This document shows, piece by piece, positions 47,307 through 56,548 of a DNA stretch of 64,000 nucleotides. Each line of letters opens with the position of its first letter. Position 1 is the stretch's first letter. The DNA lies in IMG/VR virus record IMGVR_UViG_3300021598_001198, positions 62,001 to 126,000 of that record. One strand, written 5' to 3'. The position numbers and the translations under genes are program-made. Source of the DNA: a virus. The notes below the pieces were generated by a model that did no database searches, was not told where the DNA came from, and saw nothing but the letters and a program-made list of their open reading frames with translations.

Positions 47307-47512
47307 TTTTTATAATATATGTTTTTCTGTATCTGAATACCGACCATAAAAATTAAGAATCTCAAAGCCAAACCCCAGCTTGGTGAGGTTGCACCGGTTT
47401 CAAAAAACGTGTCTTTACGGTAGTAAAATATGGGAGTTGGTAAAAGAAACCAATGGTATTTCTTTCTTATTACAAAAAAATCCGTGATGTATTTCTTTTC
47501 TTTATTTGACAT
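47303..47512 (-). CDS. Small hypothetical membrane-associated protein
   Basis: 69 residues, aromatic, with one hydrophobic stretch (ALRFLIFMVGIQI, about 49-61) and Lys-rich ends. ATGA overlap with the glutamine synthetase gene. No family recognised. Confidence 0.5.
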   Translation of the reverse strand: MSNKEKKYITDFFVIRKKYHWFLLPTPIFYYRKDTFFETGATSPSWGLALRFLIFMVGIQIQKNIYYKK

Positions 47513-47612
47513 TTTTTTTCTTTTTTAAATAATCTAAAACTATATTGAATGAACCAAGAGAAATTATACCAAATCCAAAATATTTTTCAATCTCGGGATT
47601 ACTGGTGTTCAT
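47502..47612 (-). CDS. Membrane microprotein
   Basis: 36 residues: polar start (MNTSNPEIEKY), short hydrophobic helix, KKKKNVK tail. Overlaps the next gene by 11 bases. Confidence 0.4.
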   Translation of the reverse strand: MNTSNPEIEKYFGFGIISLGSFNIVLDYLKKKKNVK

Positions 47613-47622
47613 TCCGTATTTT

Positions 47623-47868
47623 TCAATTATGATTCCCGTCAGAATCATCAGTACGTAAATTATTGTCCTTATATTCATATGTTTTTAAGTATTGAATTGT
47701 TTTATATAACGTGTGTGTTTCCCTCATGTTAAAAACACCGGAATAATGACCATGTTGTAAACCCATTTCAATAATTTGAATTGCCATCTGTGGGTTTAAA
47801 TTATCTAAAACCATTTCCAATTCATCATTATTGTCAAAATTTAATTGGTCGTTGAATAGTCCTTTCAT
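47623..47868 (-). CDS. Conserved small phage protein
   Basis: 81 residues, acidic helical, with NPQMAIQIIEMGLQHGHYSGVFNMRET, a block seen in small phage proteins of unknown role. Strong promoter directly upstream. Confidence 0.65.
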   Translation of the reverse strand: MKGLFNDQLNFDNNDELEMVLDNLNPQMAIQIIEMGLQHGHYSGVFNMRETHTLYKTIQYLKTYEYKDNNLRTDDSDGNHN

Positions 47869-47874
47869 GATATT

Positions 47875-47906
47875 AAAATATAGTAAACAAATATGATAAA
47901 GTCAAA
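47875..47906 (-). promoter_or_regulatory. Bacteroidota-type promoter
   Basis: Minus strand TTTG (47906-47903), 20 bases, TATATTTT (47882-47875). Faces the 81-residue gene and probably the glutamine synthetase operon. Confidence 0.75.
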
Positions 47907-47919
47907 TATTTATAAAAAT

Positions 47920-48288
47920 ATGTCAGTGATTATTAATAATACAAAGTTCCCTGCGGAATACCTATCCGAACCTGAAGAAATTAGTCAAGGTATGATGGGT
48001 AGAGATAATTTAAATGGTTGTATGGTTTTTAATATGGGTGGTGTTGGTCACCATTCTTTTTGGATGAAAAACTGTTTAATACCTTTGGATATTGTTTTTG
48101 TATTGAAAAATAGAATCAGTAAAATACATAGAAATTGTGAACCCGCTGGTCAAAATGAATTGAACCCAAAAAGATACACCGGCATAGGTGACCATGTTAT
48201 TGAGTTTCCCGCCGGTGTTACTGATAAATTTAAAGAAGGTGACCGAGTTAATATGTATTTGGGAACACCTATGAATCCTGTCCGTTAA
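47920..48288 (+). CDS. DUF192 protein
   Basis: 122 residues from the ATG at 47920; an upstream ATG at 47893 overlaps the promoter zone. QGMMGRDNLNGCMVF, HSFWMKNCLIPLDIVF and a GDRVNMYLG end define DUF192. Usually exported in bacteria; here no signal peptide, so cytoplasmic. Function unknown. TATTTAT lies six bases before the start. Confidence 0.8.
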   Translation: MSVIINNTKFPAEYLSEPEEISQGMMGRDNLNGCMVFNMGGVGHHSFWMKNCLIPLDIVFVLKNRISKIHRNCEPAGQNELNPKRYTGIGDHVIEFPAGVTDKFKEGDRVNMYLGTPMNPVR

Positions 48289-48290
48289 TT

Positions 48291-49145
48291 TTATTCTTCA
48301 AACATTACCAGTTGTTTCTTTTGGTTATCATAATCAATCAATCTCTGTTGAGATATCTTTGTGTAAGATTCTGATAACTCAAAACCAATATAATTTCTAT
48401 TCAGCTTCTTAGCTGACAAAGCGGTGGTTCCACTTCCTGAAAAACAATCAACAATCAGGTCATTTTGATAGGAAAGTATTTTTATTGCTTTCATTGGGAT
48501 GTCCATGGAGAATGTGGCTTTAGTTAAAGATTTTGTGTCGTTGAAGTATTTCCATTGACCAAAGACTAATTCCATGAATTCGTTTTTGTCTTTATCTGAA
48601 TAAACCCTTTTGTTTTTAAAATTACCTTCCTCGTTTTCGACCTCAATCTGATTATAAGACCATTGAGATATACCTTTTTCTTTCTTTTTGTAATCTTTCT
48701 TATATGCAAGAATTACACATTCTTTTGGATTGTATATGTATGGTGATGATGGTGACATCCAAGAACCCCAAGCGGTTGTTTTAGAACGGTGTGGAGAATC
48801 CTCCTCTAAGTCCACAACACCAAAGAATCCAAAACCAATCTCTTTCATCATCTGCCAATATTCAGATACTAAGAAAATTCTCCCACCTCTTTCTCTAACG
48901 TTTATTTCATATGGTATATTCAAGGCAATTCTACCATCATCTTTTAATGTACGGTAAACTTCGGATAACCATTTCTTACACCACTCAAAATACTCATCCA
49001 TCGGAGCATCGTCTTTGTGCACATCATAACTAATACCGACATTGTACGGTGGACTCGTAACAAAGAGGTCTACAGTACCGTCATTTAACTCCTTAAACAG
49101 TTCTAAGCAGTCACCCTGATAAATTTTATTCATTTCCATTGACAA
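48291..49145 (-). CDS. DNA methyltransferase, amino-group type
   Basis: 284 residues. Catalytic motif TSPPYN (30-35) comes first and the AdoMet-binding DCFSGSGTTAL near 237 last, the beta-class order. SPPY is found in N4-cytosine and some N6-adenine enzymes, so the modified base is uncertain. The target recognition region is about 90-190. No restriction nuclease adjoins, so it is an orphan enzyme, probably protecting phage DNA. Confidence 0.85.
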   Translation of the reverse strand: MSMEMNKIYQGDCLELFKELNDGTVDLFVTSPPYNVGISYDVHKDDAPMDEYFEWCKKWLSEVYRTLKDDGRIALNIPYEINVRERGGRIFLVSEYWQMMKEIGFGFFGVVDLEEDSPHRSKTTAWGSWMSPSSPYIYNPKECVILAYKKDYKKKEKGISQWSYNQIEVENEEGNFKNKRVYSDKDKNEFMELVFGQWKYFNDTKSLTKATFSMDIPMKAIKILSYQNDLIVDCFSGSGTTALSAKKLNRNYIGFELSESYTKISQQRLIDYDNQKKQLVMFEE

Positions 49146-49226
49146 ATTGTTTTCTATTTATTATTATTACAAAAGATAACGAATAAAAAACAATAAACCA
49201 AAATATTTATAAAAAAACTTAAAATC

Positions 49227-49412
49227 ATGGGATGCGGATGTAAAAAAAGAAACCAACCTGTTAGTAATCAAACGGTAAACATTCAACTAACCGAAGGTGG
49301 TTCAACACCTCCACAGGAGATTACAATTATGGAACAACAACTTGACCAAATCATAAAAAAGGTTGAGGAGATTAACAATCAAACTAACGAAGAAAACACA
49401 GAAGGACAATAA
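49227..49412 (+). CDS. MGCGC small phage protein
   Basis: 61 residues beginning MGCGCKKRN (Cys3, Cys5), then polar and coiled-coil-like with EEINNQTNEE. MGCGCxK-type small proteins are frequent in phages; function unknown. TATTTAT is 16 bases upstream; a terminator follows. Confidence 0.65.
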   Translation: MGCGCKKRNQPVSNQTVNIQLTEGGSTPPQEITIMEQQLDQIIKKVEEINNQTNEENTEGQ

Positions 49413-49416
49413 ATTG

Positions 49417-49451
49417 TATCGGACAGTCTAATAAATTGTCCGATATTTTTT
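49417..49451 (+). terminator. Intrinsic terminator
   Basis: TATCGGACA / TGTCCGATA nine-base-pair stem, 11-base loop, six Ts. Ends the MGCGC unit before the glycan cassette. Confidence 0.9.
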
Positions 49452-49488
49452 GTCTTTTATAATATATATAAATTTATATACTTATATT

Positions 49489-49689
49489 ATGCCTAAACAA
49501 CAAACAAAACTAACCAGCGTTAACATCATAGATGATGTTTATAAAAGATTTAAGATAAAAAGTGTAGATGGTTCAATCAATCTACAAAAATTAGTAAACC
49601 GAGCTCTTGACCTATATAACACTAGAGAAGATTTTAGAAAACAAATTGATAATCACAACGGTCTTGCACCAAACGGTTCCAAATTTTAA
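49489..49689 (+). CDS. Ribbon-helix-helix-like protein
   Basis: 66 residues from the ATG at 49489; the frame is open from 49450 through the promoter region. KLTSVNIIDDVYKRFKIKSVDGSINLQKLVNRALDLY, in pieces, has a strand then two helices as in ribbon-helix-helix repressors, and similar proteins occur in phages. May regulate the glycan cassette that begins 49 bases later. Confidence 0.6.
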   Translation: MPKQQTKLTSVNIIDDVYKRFKIKSVDGSINLQKLVNRALDLYNTREDFRKQIDNHNGLAPNGSKF

Positions 49690-49738
49690 GTTGTGAATTT
49701 TATTTCTTATATTATCATCAATATTTTAAAACAAAAAA

Positions 49739-51196
49739 ATGATTACAATAGGTTACAGTACAAGAGAGTCCAACCCAAAATTTCAAGAATATTTAAAAAA
49801 AACTTGTGGACACCCCAAAGTTCAAGTTATTGAAAAAGTAAACAATGGTGAAAAAAGTCTTTCACAAACTTACAATGAAATTATTCAAGAGTCGATTCAT
49901 GATATTGTCGTACTTTGTCATGATGACATTTACTTTAATACGACTTCGTGGGGTAGAAAATTAGTCAAACATTTTGAAGAATCTGACTACGGGATTCTCG
50001 GTGTTGCCGGTACAACCAATATTCATGAGAGTGGTAGGTGGTGGACAGATAATACCAAAATGGTTGGTATTGTTAATCATGAAAATGAGGGTAAAAAATG
50101 GGAATCGAGATATGCAAATGGAATCCCAAATTCAATTCACGAAGTTTGTTTAGTGGATGGTTTATTCATTGGAATCCACAAAAACAGAATAAAACACACT
50201 TTTGATGAGTCAGTACCGGGTTTTCATTTTTATGATATGGTATTCTGTACTAGCAATCACTTAAGTGAGGTAAACATCGGTGTTATATACAACATAAGAA
50301 TCACTCACAAATCAATCGGAATGACCAATGATTCTTGGGAAAAGAATAGGGAATTTTACATTGAAAAATTTAAAGAGAACCTACCAATTAATATAACACC
50401 AAAAATTGATTATGACATAACCAAACCAAAACAGTTTAAAGATAAATTTAATTTAATAGTTCAAACATCAAACGATAATGAAAATTTAATTCAGTTTTTT
50501 GAAAACATAAAAAAATTACCAGTGTTTGATAGTTTACAGATTTCACTCATCTCGACGGATACCAATATAGACAATATTAGAGAATTTGAATCTGAAAATA
50601 TTAAAATTTACGAGGGTTTTTTTGATACATTAAATAAAAACTTATCAGTACTGAAATGGGATGAATCGTTTATGGAATCAAAAACAGATTTGTTATTTTT
50701 CAGTAATGATACTGTTACCGTATTGAACGACGTTTTCTCAAGTATGTATTCAATATTTAAGAGTGAAAAAAATACTTTTGGGTGCGTCTTTCCTACAGTA
50801 TTAGAAAACGACCGAACAATTTTTTCAAATGGATTGGATATAGTTCAAAACAACGAACAGTTCAATTTAATTTTTAAAAACAAATCATCTTTTTTCAATA
50901 TTTTACACGGACACTTTCCAAACAATTTTGGTAGTATTAGTGACTTTTTTGCCACTACATCTACAAATTTAAAAATGATTGATTGGTTTGATATTAATTT
51001 AGAAACATCAATTTATAACTTAGATTTTGCGTTGAAAACTTTACTTAAAAAACGTAAAACATTCATTGACACAAACAGTGTGGTAATGATTGATATGGCA
51101 TCAAAATTTGAAAAGGTTGATGTTGAATTAAAACAAGTCTTAGGTCAGTACATAAACTCACCTGAAATTAGAAAAAATATCAAACAATTAAGATGA
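49739..51196 (+). CDS. Two-domain GT-A glycosyltransferase
   Basis: 485 residues. N-terminal domain (about 1-210) resembles Glyco_tranf_2_5: SLSQTYNEII, VVLCHDDIYFN (metal-binding DD), GVAGTTNIHESGRWW and VDGLFIGIHK. The C-terminal half (about 230-485) is another alpha/beta domain with FSNDTVTVLN, perhaps a second transferase-like domain. First gene of the cassette; overlaps the next by ATGA. Confidence 0.75.
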   Translation: MITIGYSTRESNPKFQEYLKKTCGHPKVQVIEKVNNGEKSLSQTYNEIIQESIHDIVVLCHDDIYFNTTSWGRKLVKHFEESDYGILGVAGTTNIHESGRWWTDNTKMVGIVNHENEGKKWESRYANGIPNSIHEVCLVDGLFIGIHKNRIKHTFDESVPGFHFYDMVFCTSNHLSEVNIGVIYNIRITHKSIGMTNDSWEKNREFYIEKFKENLPINITPKIDYDITKPKQFKDKFNLIVQTSNDNENLIQFFENIKKLPVFDSLQISLISTDTNIDNIREFESENIKIYEGFFDTLNKNLSVLKWDESFMESKTDLLFFSNDTVTVLNDVFSSMYSIFKSEKNTFGCVFPTVLENDRTIFSNGLDIVQNNEQFNLIFKNKSSFFNILHGHFPNNFGSISDFFATTSTNLKMIDWFDINLETSIYNLDFALKTLLKKRKTFIDTNSVVMIDMASKFEKVDVELKQVLGQYINSPEIRKNIKQLR

Positions 51197-51972
51197 TAAA
51201 AATTGTATCGGGATTTACAGAAAAAGGTGGTTCTACCACTTTTTTTATAAACTTAACAAATTTCTTAAATGAAAATGGTATTGATTGCACATTTTACGGT
51301 AATCAGAATTACCATTTAGACAAATGTAAATCAGGGAACATTGAAAAAGATTTAAAGTATGAATCTGATGATATTGTAATTACCCATTTTTTACAACTAC
51401 AGGAAAGACCACCTGTTAAAAAAGTTATTTTGTCTTGTCATGAAAAATGGTGGTTCCCTGTTGGTAAAATTAAACAGTATTGGGACCTGTGCGTGTTTTT
51501 ACATGAAGAGCATCGAAAATATCACTCGGATTACAGGGGTGATTATGTAATAATACCAAACATCAAAGAAAATTTAATTATTTCAAATAAAGAGCTGGTA
51601 AGAAATATTGCAGGAATTATTGGTACAATTGAAGACAGAAAACAGACCCATGTGTCAATACAAAGAGCATTAAAAGACAGGTGTGAAAAAATCTATTTGT
51701 TCGGTCACATCGGTGACCAAAACTATTTTGACAAATTGGTAAAACCTTTAATGAATCCAAGAGTAATTCATTACGGTCACACCACCAATAAACAAGAAAT
51801 GTACGATATGATTGGTAAGGTATATCACTCATCAAAGGGTGAGGTTGCTTGTTTGGTTAAAGATGAATGTTATTTAACCGGTACAGAGTTTTATGGTAAT
51901 GAAGAGACTATGAATGAAGTTTCTAAATTAAGTAACGAAGAGATATTAACACTTTGGAAAAACATATTTTAA
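51193..51972 (+). CDS. GT-B-like glycosyltransferase
   Basis: 259 residues. KGGSTTFFINLTNFL at the start is the Gly-rich loop of GT-B enzymes; IGTIEDRKQTHVSIQRAL and YLFGHIGDQNYF fit a C-terminal Rossmann half, HYGHTTNKQEMYDMI resembles the donor-binding helix. Short for a complete GT-B (about 350), so assignment is tentative. Confidence 0.6.
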   Translation: MIKIVSGFTEKGGSTTFFINLTNFLNENGIDCTFYGNQNYHLDKCKSGNIEKDLKYESDDIVITHFLQLQERPPVKKVILSCHEKWWFPVGKIKQYWDLCVFLHEEHRKYHSDYRGDYVIIPNIKENLIISNKELVRNIAGIIGTIEDRKQTHVSIQRALKDRCEKIYLFGHIGDQNYFDKLVKPLMNPRVIHYGHTTNKQEMYDMIGKVYHSSKGEVACLVKDECYLTGTEFYGNEETMNEVSKLSNEEILTLWKNIF

Positions 51973-51973
51973 A

Positions 51974-52696
51974 ATGAAGATACACGCACATATACTGTCA
52001 TGGAATGAAGAAAAAATATTACCATTCACATTGGATTACTATAGTACAATCTGTGAAAAAATATTCATATACGATAATATGTCAACGGACTCCTCTGATG
52101 AGATTTATAAGAGGTACCCAAAAGTTGAGGTTATTAAATGGGATAGTGGTAATGAAATAAATGAAATTAATTACGTAAACATTAAATCCGAAGAGTATAA
52201 AAAAAGAAGTAGAGGTCAGGGTGTTGATTGGGTTATAGTTTGTGACTGTGATGAGTTTATATACCATGAAAATCTTATGGATAAACTTCAAGAGTACAAA
52301 GAAATGGGTATAACCGTCCCAAGAATAGACGGTCACGACATGGTTAGTACTGAATTTCCAATATACGACGGTGAATTCATTACAACAAAAATTAAAACAG
52401 GTTCACAAACGTATGAACCAATGTGTAAAAATATAATTTTTCATCCTGATTTAGATATAAAATACGGCATTGGTGGTCACAGTTTTAATTCTGTTGATGG
52501 TAAATTTTCGGATGAGCGGGAAATAAAACTTCTTCACTATAAATTCTTGGGTAAAGACTACGTGAAGAACATTTACATTTCAAGAGCAAAGAGATTGTCA
52601 TCGTTCAATAAACAACATAAATTCGGTGAACATTATTTTAATTTACCATTCAATTACATGGACAGCATGTTAAAAGAAAATTATCAAGTTATATGA
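51974..52696 (+). CDS. Family 2-like glycosyltransferase (Glyco_tranf_2_4 type)
   Basis: 240 residues. HAHILSWNEEKILPFTLDYY (4-23), IYDNMSTDSSDE and VIVCDCDEFIYH (DxD) give the pattern of Glyco_tranf_2_4. HKFGEHYFN-type end. Single base from the previous gene and ATGA with the next. Confidence 0.8.
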   Translation: MKIHAHILSWNEEKILPFTLDYYSTICEKIFIYDNMSTDSSDEIYKRYPKVEVIKWDSGNEINEINYVNIKSEEYKKRSRGQGVDWVIVCDCDEFIYHENLMDKLQEYKEMGITVPRIDGHDMVSTEFPIYDGEFITTKIKTGSQTYEPMCKNIIFHPDLDIKYGIGGHSFNSVDGKFSDEREIKLLHYKFLGKDYVKNIYISRAKRLSSFNKQHKFGEHYFNLPFNYMDSMLKENYQVI

Positions 52697-53514
52697 GGAA
52701 AATACTTATATCGGATTTTACCATTAAAGAAGTACCTCACGGTGGTTCTGAATGGGTGAATCAAGTTTTAATTGATAGATTTAATCTTGAGTTTGAATAT
52801 TCAAACCAAGTCAAGTCATTTGATTACAACGCCCTGTATATTATATCAAATATTTCTTTGATGAACCCAAACTTGGTTAATCAAATACAAAATTTGAACT
52901 ACGTCATTATTGAAAACGATTATAAAATATGTGCAAGTAGACACCCATGGAGATATACCGACAACATAATTCCGATTGAGGAAAGAACCAACTATTCTCT
53001 TTACCGGAATGCAAAAGCGGTATTTGTTCAAACAACCGACCACATGAACGTTTATCTTAAAAACGATGTTGTTGCTAATTTTATAAATCTGAATAGTTCG
53101 ATATGGTCAAATGAGGACTTAGAATTATTGAGGAATTTAAATAAATCCAACAATGTTAAAAACGACAAATATTCTGTTTACTATACAAATAATTGGATAA
53201 AGAACACCCAAGGTAGTCTGAAGTATTGTTCTGAAAATAAATTACCGGTCCATATTCTTAAAGAATCTAAAGACAGAGTTGAATTTTTAAGTAATATGGC
53301 CAAATGTAAAGGTATTGTGTTTTTCCCGATAGCAAGAGAAACTTTTTGTAGACTGGTTGTTGAGGCAAAATGTTTAGGTTTGGAAGTAATAACGACACAA
53401 AATTATGGTGCAAGTTTAGAAGAATGGTTTAATAGGTTATCAGGTGATGAATTAATTGATTTCTTAGAAACTAACACTTTAAAAAATTTAGAAATCATTT
53501 CAACTTATATATGA
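52693..53514 (+). CDS. GT-B glycosyltransferase, family 4-like
   Basis: 273 residues. VPHGGSEWVNQVL N-terminal loop; C-terminal half with NNWIKNTQGSLKYC, FFPIARETFCRLVVEAKCLG and NYGASLEEWF, corresponding to the GT4 E-x7-E donor site region (RETFCRLVVEA). Length is below normal GT4. Donor and acceptor unknown. Confidence 0.7.
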   Translation: MRKILISDFTIKEVPHGGSEWVNQVLIDRFNLEFEYSNQVKSFDYNALYIISNISLMNPNLVNQIQNLNYVIIENDYKICASRHPWRYTDNIIPIEERTNYSLYRNAKAVFVQTTDHMNVYLKNDVVANFINLNSSIWSNEDLELLRNLNKSNNVKNDKYSVYYTNNWIKNTQGSLKYCSENKLPVHILKESKDRVEFLSNMAKCKGIVFFPIARETFCRLVVEAKCLGLEVITTQNYGASLEEWFNRLSGDELIDFLETNTLKNLEIISTYI

Positions 53515-54503
53515 TATTATTTTGTTACGGCACAAGACCTGAGTATATTAAAATAAAAAAATTAATAGAAATGTGTGGGGAAAGTATTCCCCATAAAATT
53601 TTATATGTTACCCAACACAAAGATATTGTATTGGGTGATTTTGATTATAAATTATCCATTGATGATACGTGTGAAAATAGATTGGATAGTATTATGTCAT
53701 CCGTATTTTTAAATTTTAAAAAAGAATTTTTGGAAGGGGTTACACATATACTTATCCAAGGGGACACCGCAACCGCTCTTTCATTATCCCTAATAGGATT
53801 ACACCATAAAAAAGAAGTGATTCATTTAGAAGCGGGATTACGGACATATGACTACAATCACCCTTACCCCGAAGAAATGTATCGGCAGTTAATTAGTAGA
53901 ATTTCAAACTATAATCTTTGCCCAACAGAAAGTAACAAGATGAACTTAGAAAATGAAAAAGTTCAGGGTAAAAATTTTGTAGTTGGCAATACCGTATTAG
54001 ATAATCTTAATAAAGAAAATATTACATACGAAAATAAAGTCTTAATCACTTTACATAGAAGAGAGAATCATGAGATGATGTCGGAGTGGTTTGATGTTAT
54101 CAATCGATTAGCAAAGAATAATCCTGAATTAAAATTCATTCTTCCAATACACCCAAACCCAAACGTCATAAAACACAAACATATATTGACACATGTTGAT
54201 GTTATTGAACCATTAACCCATGATAAATTTATTGAGGAATTCAAATCCTGTAAATTACTAATTTCAGATAGTGGGGGTGTTCAAGAAGAGGCGTCGTTCC
54301 TAAATAAGAAAGTTATTGTATGTAGAGAAAAAACTGAGAGACCTGAGTCCTTGGGTAAAACGTCTTTTATATGTAAAAAACCCATTGACTTAGAAGGTAT
54401 TTTTTACGATATTATTAACGATTTCCAAACAGAATATGATTGTCCTTTTGGTGATGGTAATTCTTGTGAAAGAATCATTGAAATATTTAGAAAAATTGTA
54501 TGA
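53511..54503 (+). CDS. UDP-N-acetylglucosamine 2-epimerase
   Basis: 330 residues. CYGTRPEYIKIKKL (5-18), LIQGDTATALS, HLEAGLRTYD, PEEMYRQLIS, LITLHRREN and SDSGGVQEEASFLNKKVIV are characteristic of the WecB family, which interconverts UDP-GlcNAc and UDP-ManNAc. Supplies ManNAc-type sugars for the cassette. Slightly shorter than WecB (about 375). Confidence 0.9.
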   Translation: MILFCYGTRPEYIKIKKLIEMCGESIPHKILYVTQHKDIVLGDFDYKLSIDDTCENRLDSIMSSVFLNFKKEFLEGVTHILIQGDTATALSLSLIGLHHKKEVIHLEAGLRTYDYNHPYPEEMYRQLISRISNYNLCPTESNKMNLENEKVQGKNFVVGNTVLDNLNKENITYENKVLITLHRRENHEMMSEWFDVINRLAKNNPELKFILPIHPNPNVIKHKHILTHVDVIEPLTHDKFIEEFKSCKLLISDSGGVQEEASFLNKKVIVCREKTERPESLGKTSFICKKPIDLEGIFYDIINDFQTEYDCPFGDGNSCERIIEIFRKIV

Positions 54504-55228
54504 GTATAACGGTAATATTAAATGGGTATAAAAGACCACATGTTCTCCAAAAACAATTGGAATCAATTAGAAATCAAAGTGTCCAACCCGAATCAATTTT
54601 ATTTTGGCAAAATTCTGGTTCTCAATTTGATGAGGGACTAACCAAAGATTTAATTCACGCATCTTGTAATAGTAATTTAGGTGTGTGGGCAAGATTTGCA
54701 TTTGCTTTAAATGCCAACACAGAATATATTTGTGTTTTTGATGATGACACAATACCGGGTAAACTATGGTTAGAAAACTGTCTAAACACCATGAAAATTC
54801 AAGAAGGTTTATTAGGAACTATCGGTGTAAAATTTCACACAAAAAACTCTTATTGGCCAGCAACAAGAGTCGGTTGGGACCAACCTAACGAAGAAATTGA
54901 AAAGGTCGACATTGTTGGTCACTCGTGGTTCTTTAAAAGAGAATGGTTATCGATATTTTGGAGAGAATTACCTGAAATCAATCAGAGTAAATTAGTTGGT
55001 GAGGATATGCACTTTTCATATACATTACAGAAATACGCAAATATCGGAACTTACGTTCCTCCCCATCCTAAAGAAAATAGAGAAATGTGGGGTAGTATAC
55101 CAGAATATGCATGGGAACATGGAACTGATTCCAACGCAATTTCCGTAAATCATTCAAATATGAATTTAATGGGTGAAGTTTACCGTGGGTATGTAAATAA
55201 AGGATTTAAGACAATATTAAATGATTGA
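54500..55228 (+). CDS. Family 2 glycosyltransferase
   Basis: 242 residues. VILNGYKRPHVLQKQLESI (5-23), WQNSG, NLGVWARFAFALN, CVFDDDTIPG (metal site) and VGEDMHFSYTLQ. GT-A fold, inverting type expected. Overlaps the next gene by 8 bases. Confidence 0.85.
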   Translation: MSITVILNGYKRPHVLQKQLESIRNQSVQPESILFWQNSGSQFDEGLTKDLIHASCNSNLGVWARFAFALNANTEYICVFDDDTIPGKLWLENCLNTMKIQEGLLGTIGVKFHTKNSYWPATRVGWDQPNEEIEKVDIVGHSWFFKREWLSIFWRELPEINQSKLVGEDMHFSYTLQKYANIGTYVPPHPKENREMWGSIPEYAWEHGTDSNAISVNHSNMNLMGEVYRGYVNKGFKTILND

Positions 55229-55940
55229 AAAGTATATTGAAGATTTTAATTCGTTTTGGGAAAAGATAGATAGTCGAACTAACTTTTCTTTTGTTAGATA
55301 TGCCGATGGTGAAGTGATGTTAATGAATAATTCACCGATAGAAAAGAATACACAAGCGTATCAAAACGATAAATGGTTTTCGAGTGGGGGACAAACCAAA
55401 TTAGGTGTGGATTTAAATGAATGTATAGGGTTGAACGACCCAAATTTTTATTTTGCAATATCCTCCAAAACTGATAGTATTAGAGACTATAATTTTTTAT
55501 ATGATAGAATACAAAATAAATCAAACATTACATTTGCTAACCTATGGATTAACGCAAATTACAAAGAAAATATATCAAGAATAAGAAATATAAATCGAGA
55601 TGTTGTTTTAATTTGTAATGAAAATTGTGATTTAAAAAACATACCATTTAGTGTATCAGAATTTGTACCGTTCCCTAATGATTGTGTAAACTATTGGGAA
55701 GAACATAGAGATTCGTTTTTAGAAAAAATATACAATGTTTCTTCAAAATATAAAGATACTTTATTTATCGTATGTTGTGGACCAACATCTGCTGTTATCA
55801 TAAAACATATGTTTACAAATAATAGTAATAACACTTATATTGATTTTGGTTCCGCATTAGATGTATTCATACATAATAAAATAACTAGACCATACATGTA
55901 TGAAGGGTCACAATATCATAATCACATATCAAAATTTTAA
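55221..55940 (+). CDS. GT-D-type (DUF1792-like) glycosyltransferase
   Basis: 239 residues. FSFVRYADGEVMLM (about 23-36) replaces the usual RxGDGE motif, and FIVCCGPTSAVIIKHM ... YIDFGSALDVFIH fits the C-terminal GT-D block that binds the nucleotide sugar. In bacteria these enzymes add glucose to serine-linked or other glycans; here the target is unknown. Confidence 0.65.
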   Translation: MIEKYIEDFNSFWEKIDSRTNFSFVRYADGEVMLMNNSPIEKNTQAYQNDKWFSSGGQTKLGVDLNECIGLNDPNFYFAISSKTDSIRDYNFLYDRIQNKSNITFANLWINANYKENISRIRNINRDVVLICNENCDLKNIPFSVSEFVPFPNDCVNYWEEHRDSFLEKIYNVSSKYKDTLFIVCCGPTSAVIIKHMFTNNSNNTYIDFGSALDVFIHNKITRPYMYEGSQYHNHISKF

Positions 55941-55946
55941 TTCAGT

Positions 55947-56537
55947 ATGAATAATGATTTTTGTGTCATAGTACAAGGACCTTCAGACTACGTTAAAGAA
56001 TTAAAAAACGCTTGGACTGGTTATGATTTGATTTGGTCAACATGGCAAGGTGAAGAATCAAAATACGATACTAATGATGTTGTCTTATTCAACAGTATTC
56101 CACACGATAGGGGTGTACAAAATATAGCACTACAAAAAATATCAACTTTGAATGGAATAATGAAAGCCAAAGAAATAGGTTACAACAGAGTCCTTAAATG
56201 GAGAAGTGATTTACTACCATCTAATGCAAATAGATTAGTTTCCACATTTAAAAAAGAGTGTGTAAATTTTTTGACTTGGCATAATGAAGGAAAATATTTT
56301 GTTGATTATTTTGTGGAGGGTGAAATAGATACGGTGTTTGATATTTGGAATGTATCTACCATACACGATGAGTATTCGGAAAAAATAATCACGGAAAATA
56401 TAATATCACTTAACTATAAAAATATAAACTTTATGGGTGGCGAATTAAGTAATGATAATGAAATTTTTTGGTTAAAACGAAATATTAATTTGTCCACATA
56501 TAAAGACGCACCATGTTATAGTATGGTGGTGATTTAA
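55947..56537 (+). CDS. WavE-like lipopolysaccharide synthesis protein
   Basis: 196 residues. VIVQGPSDYVKE, LIWSTWQGEES, NIALQKISTLNGIMKAKEIGYNRVLKWRSDL, in pieces, match the WavE family, a GT-A-like group in LPS core synthesis. Supports a role in lipopolysaccharide- or O-antigen-like structures. Confidence 0.75.
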   Translation: MNNDFCVIVQGPSDYVKELKNAWTGYDLIWSTWQGEESKYDTNDVVLFNSIPHDRGVQNIALQKISTLNGIMKAKEIGYNRVLKWRSDLLPSNANRLVSTFKKECVNFLTWHNEGKYFVDYFVEGEIDTVFDIWNVSTIHDEYSEKIITENIISLNYKNINFMGGELSNDNEIFWLKRNINLSTYKDAPCYSMVVI

Positions 56538-56548
56538 AAATTATAAAA

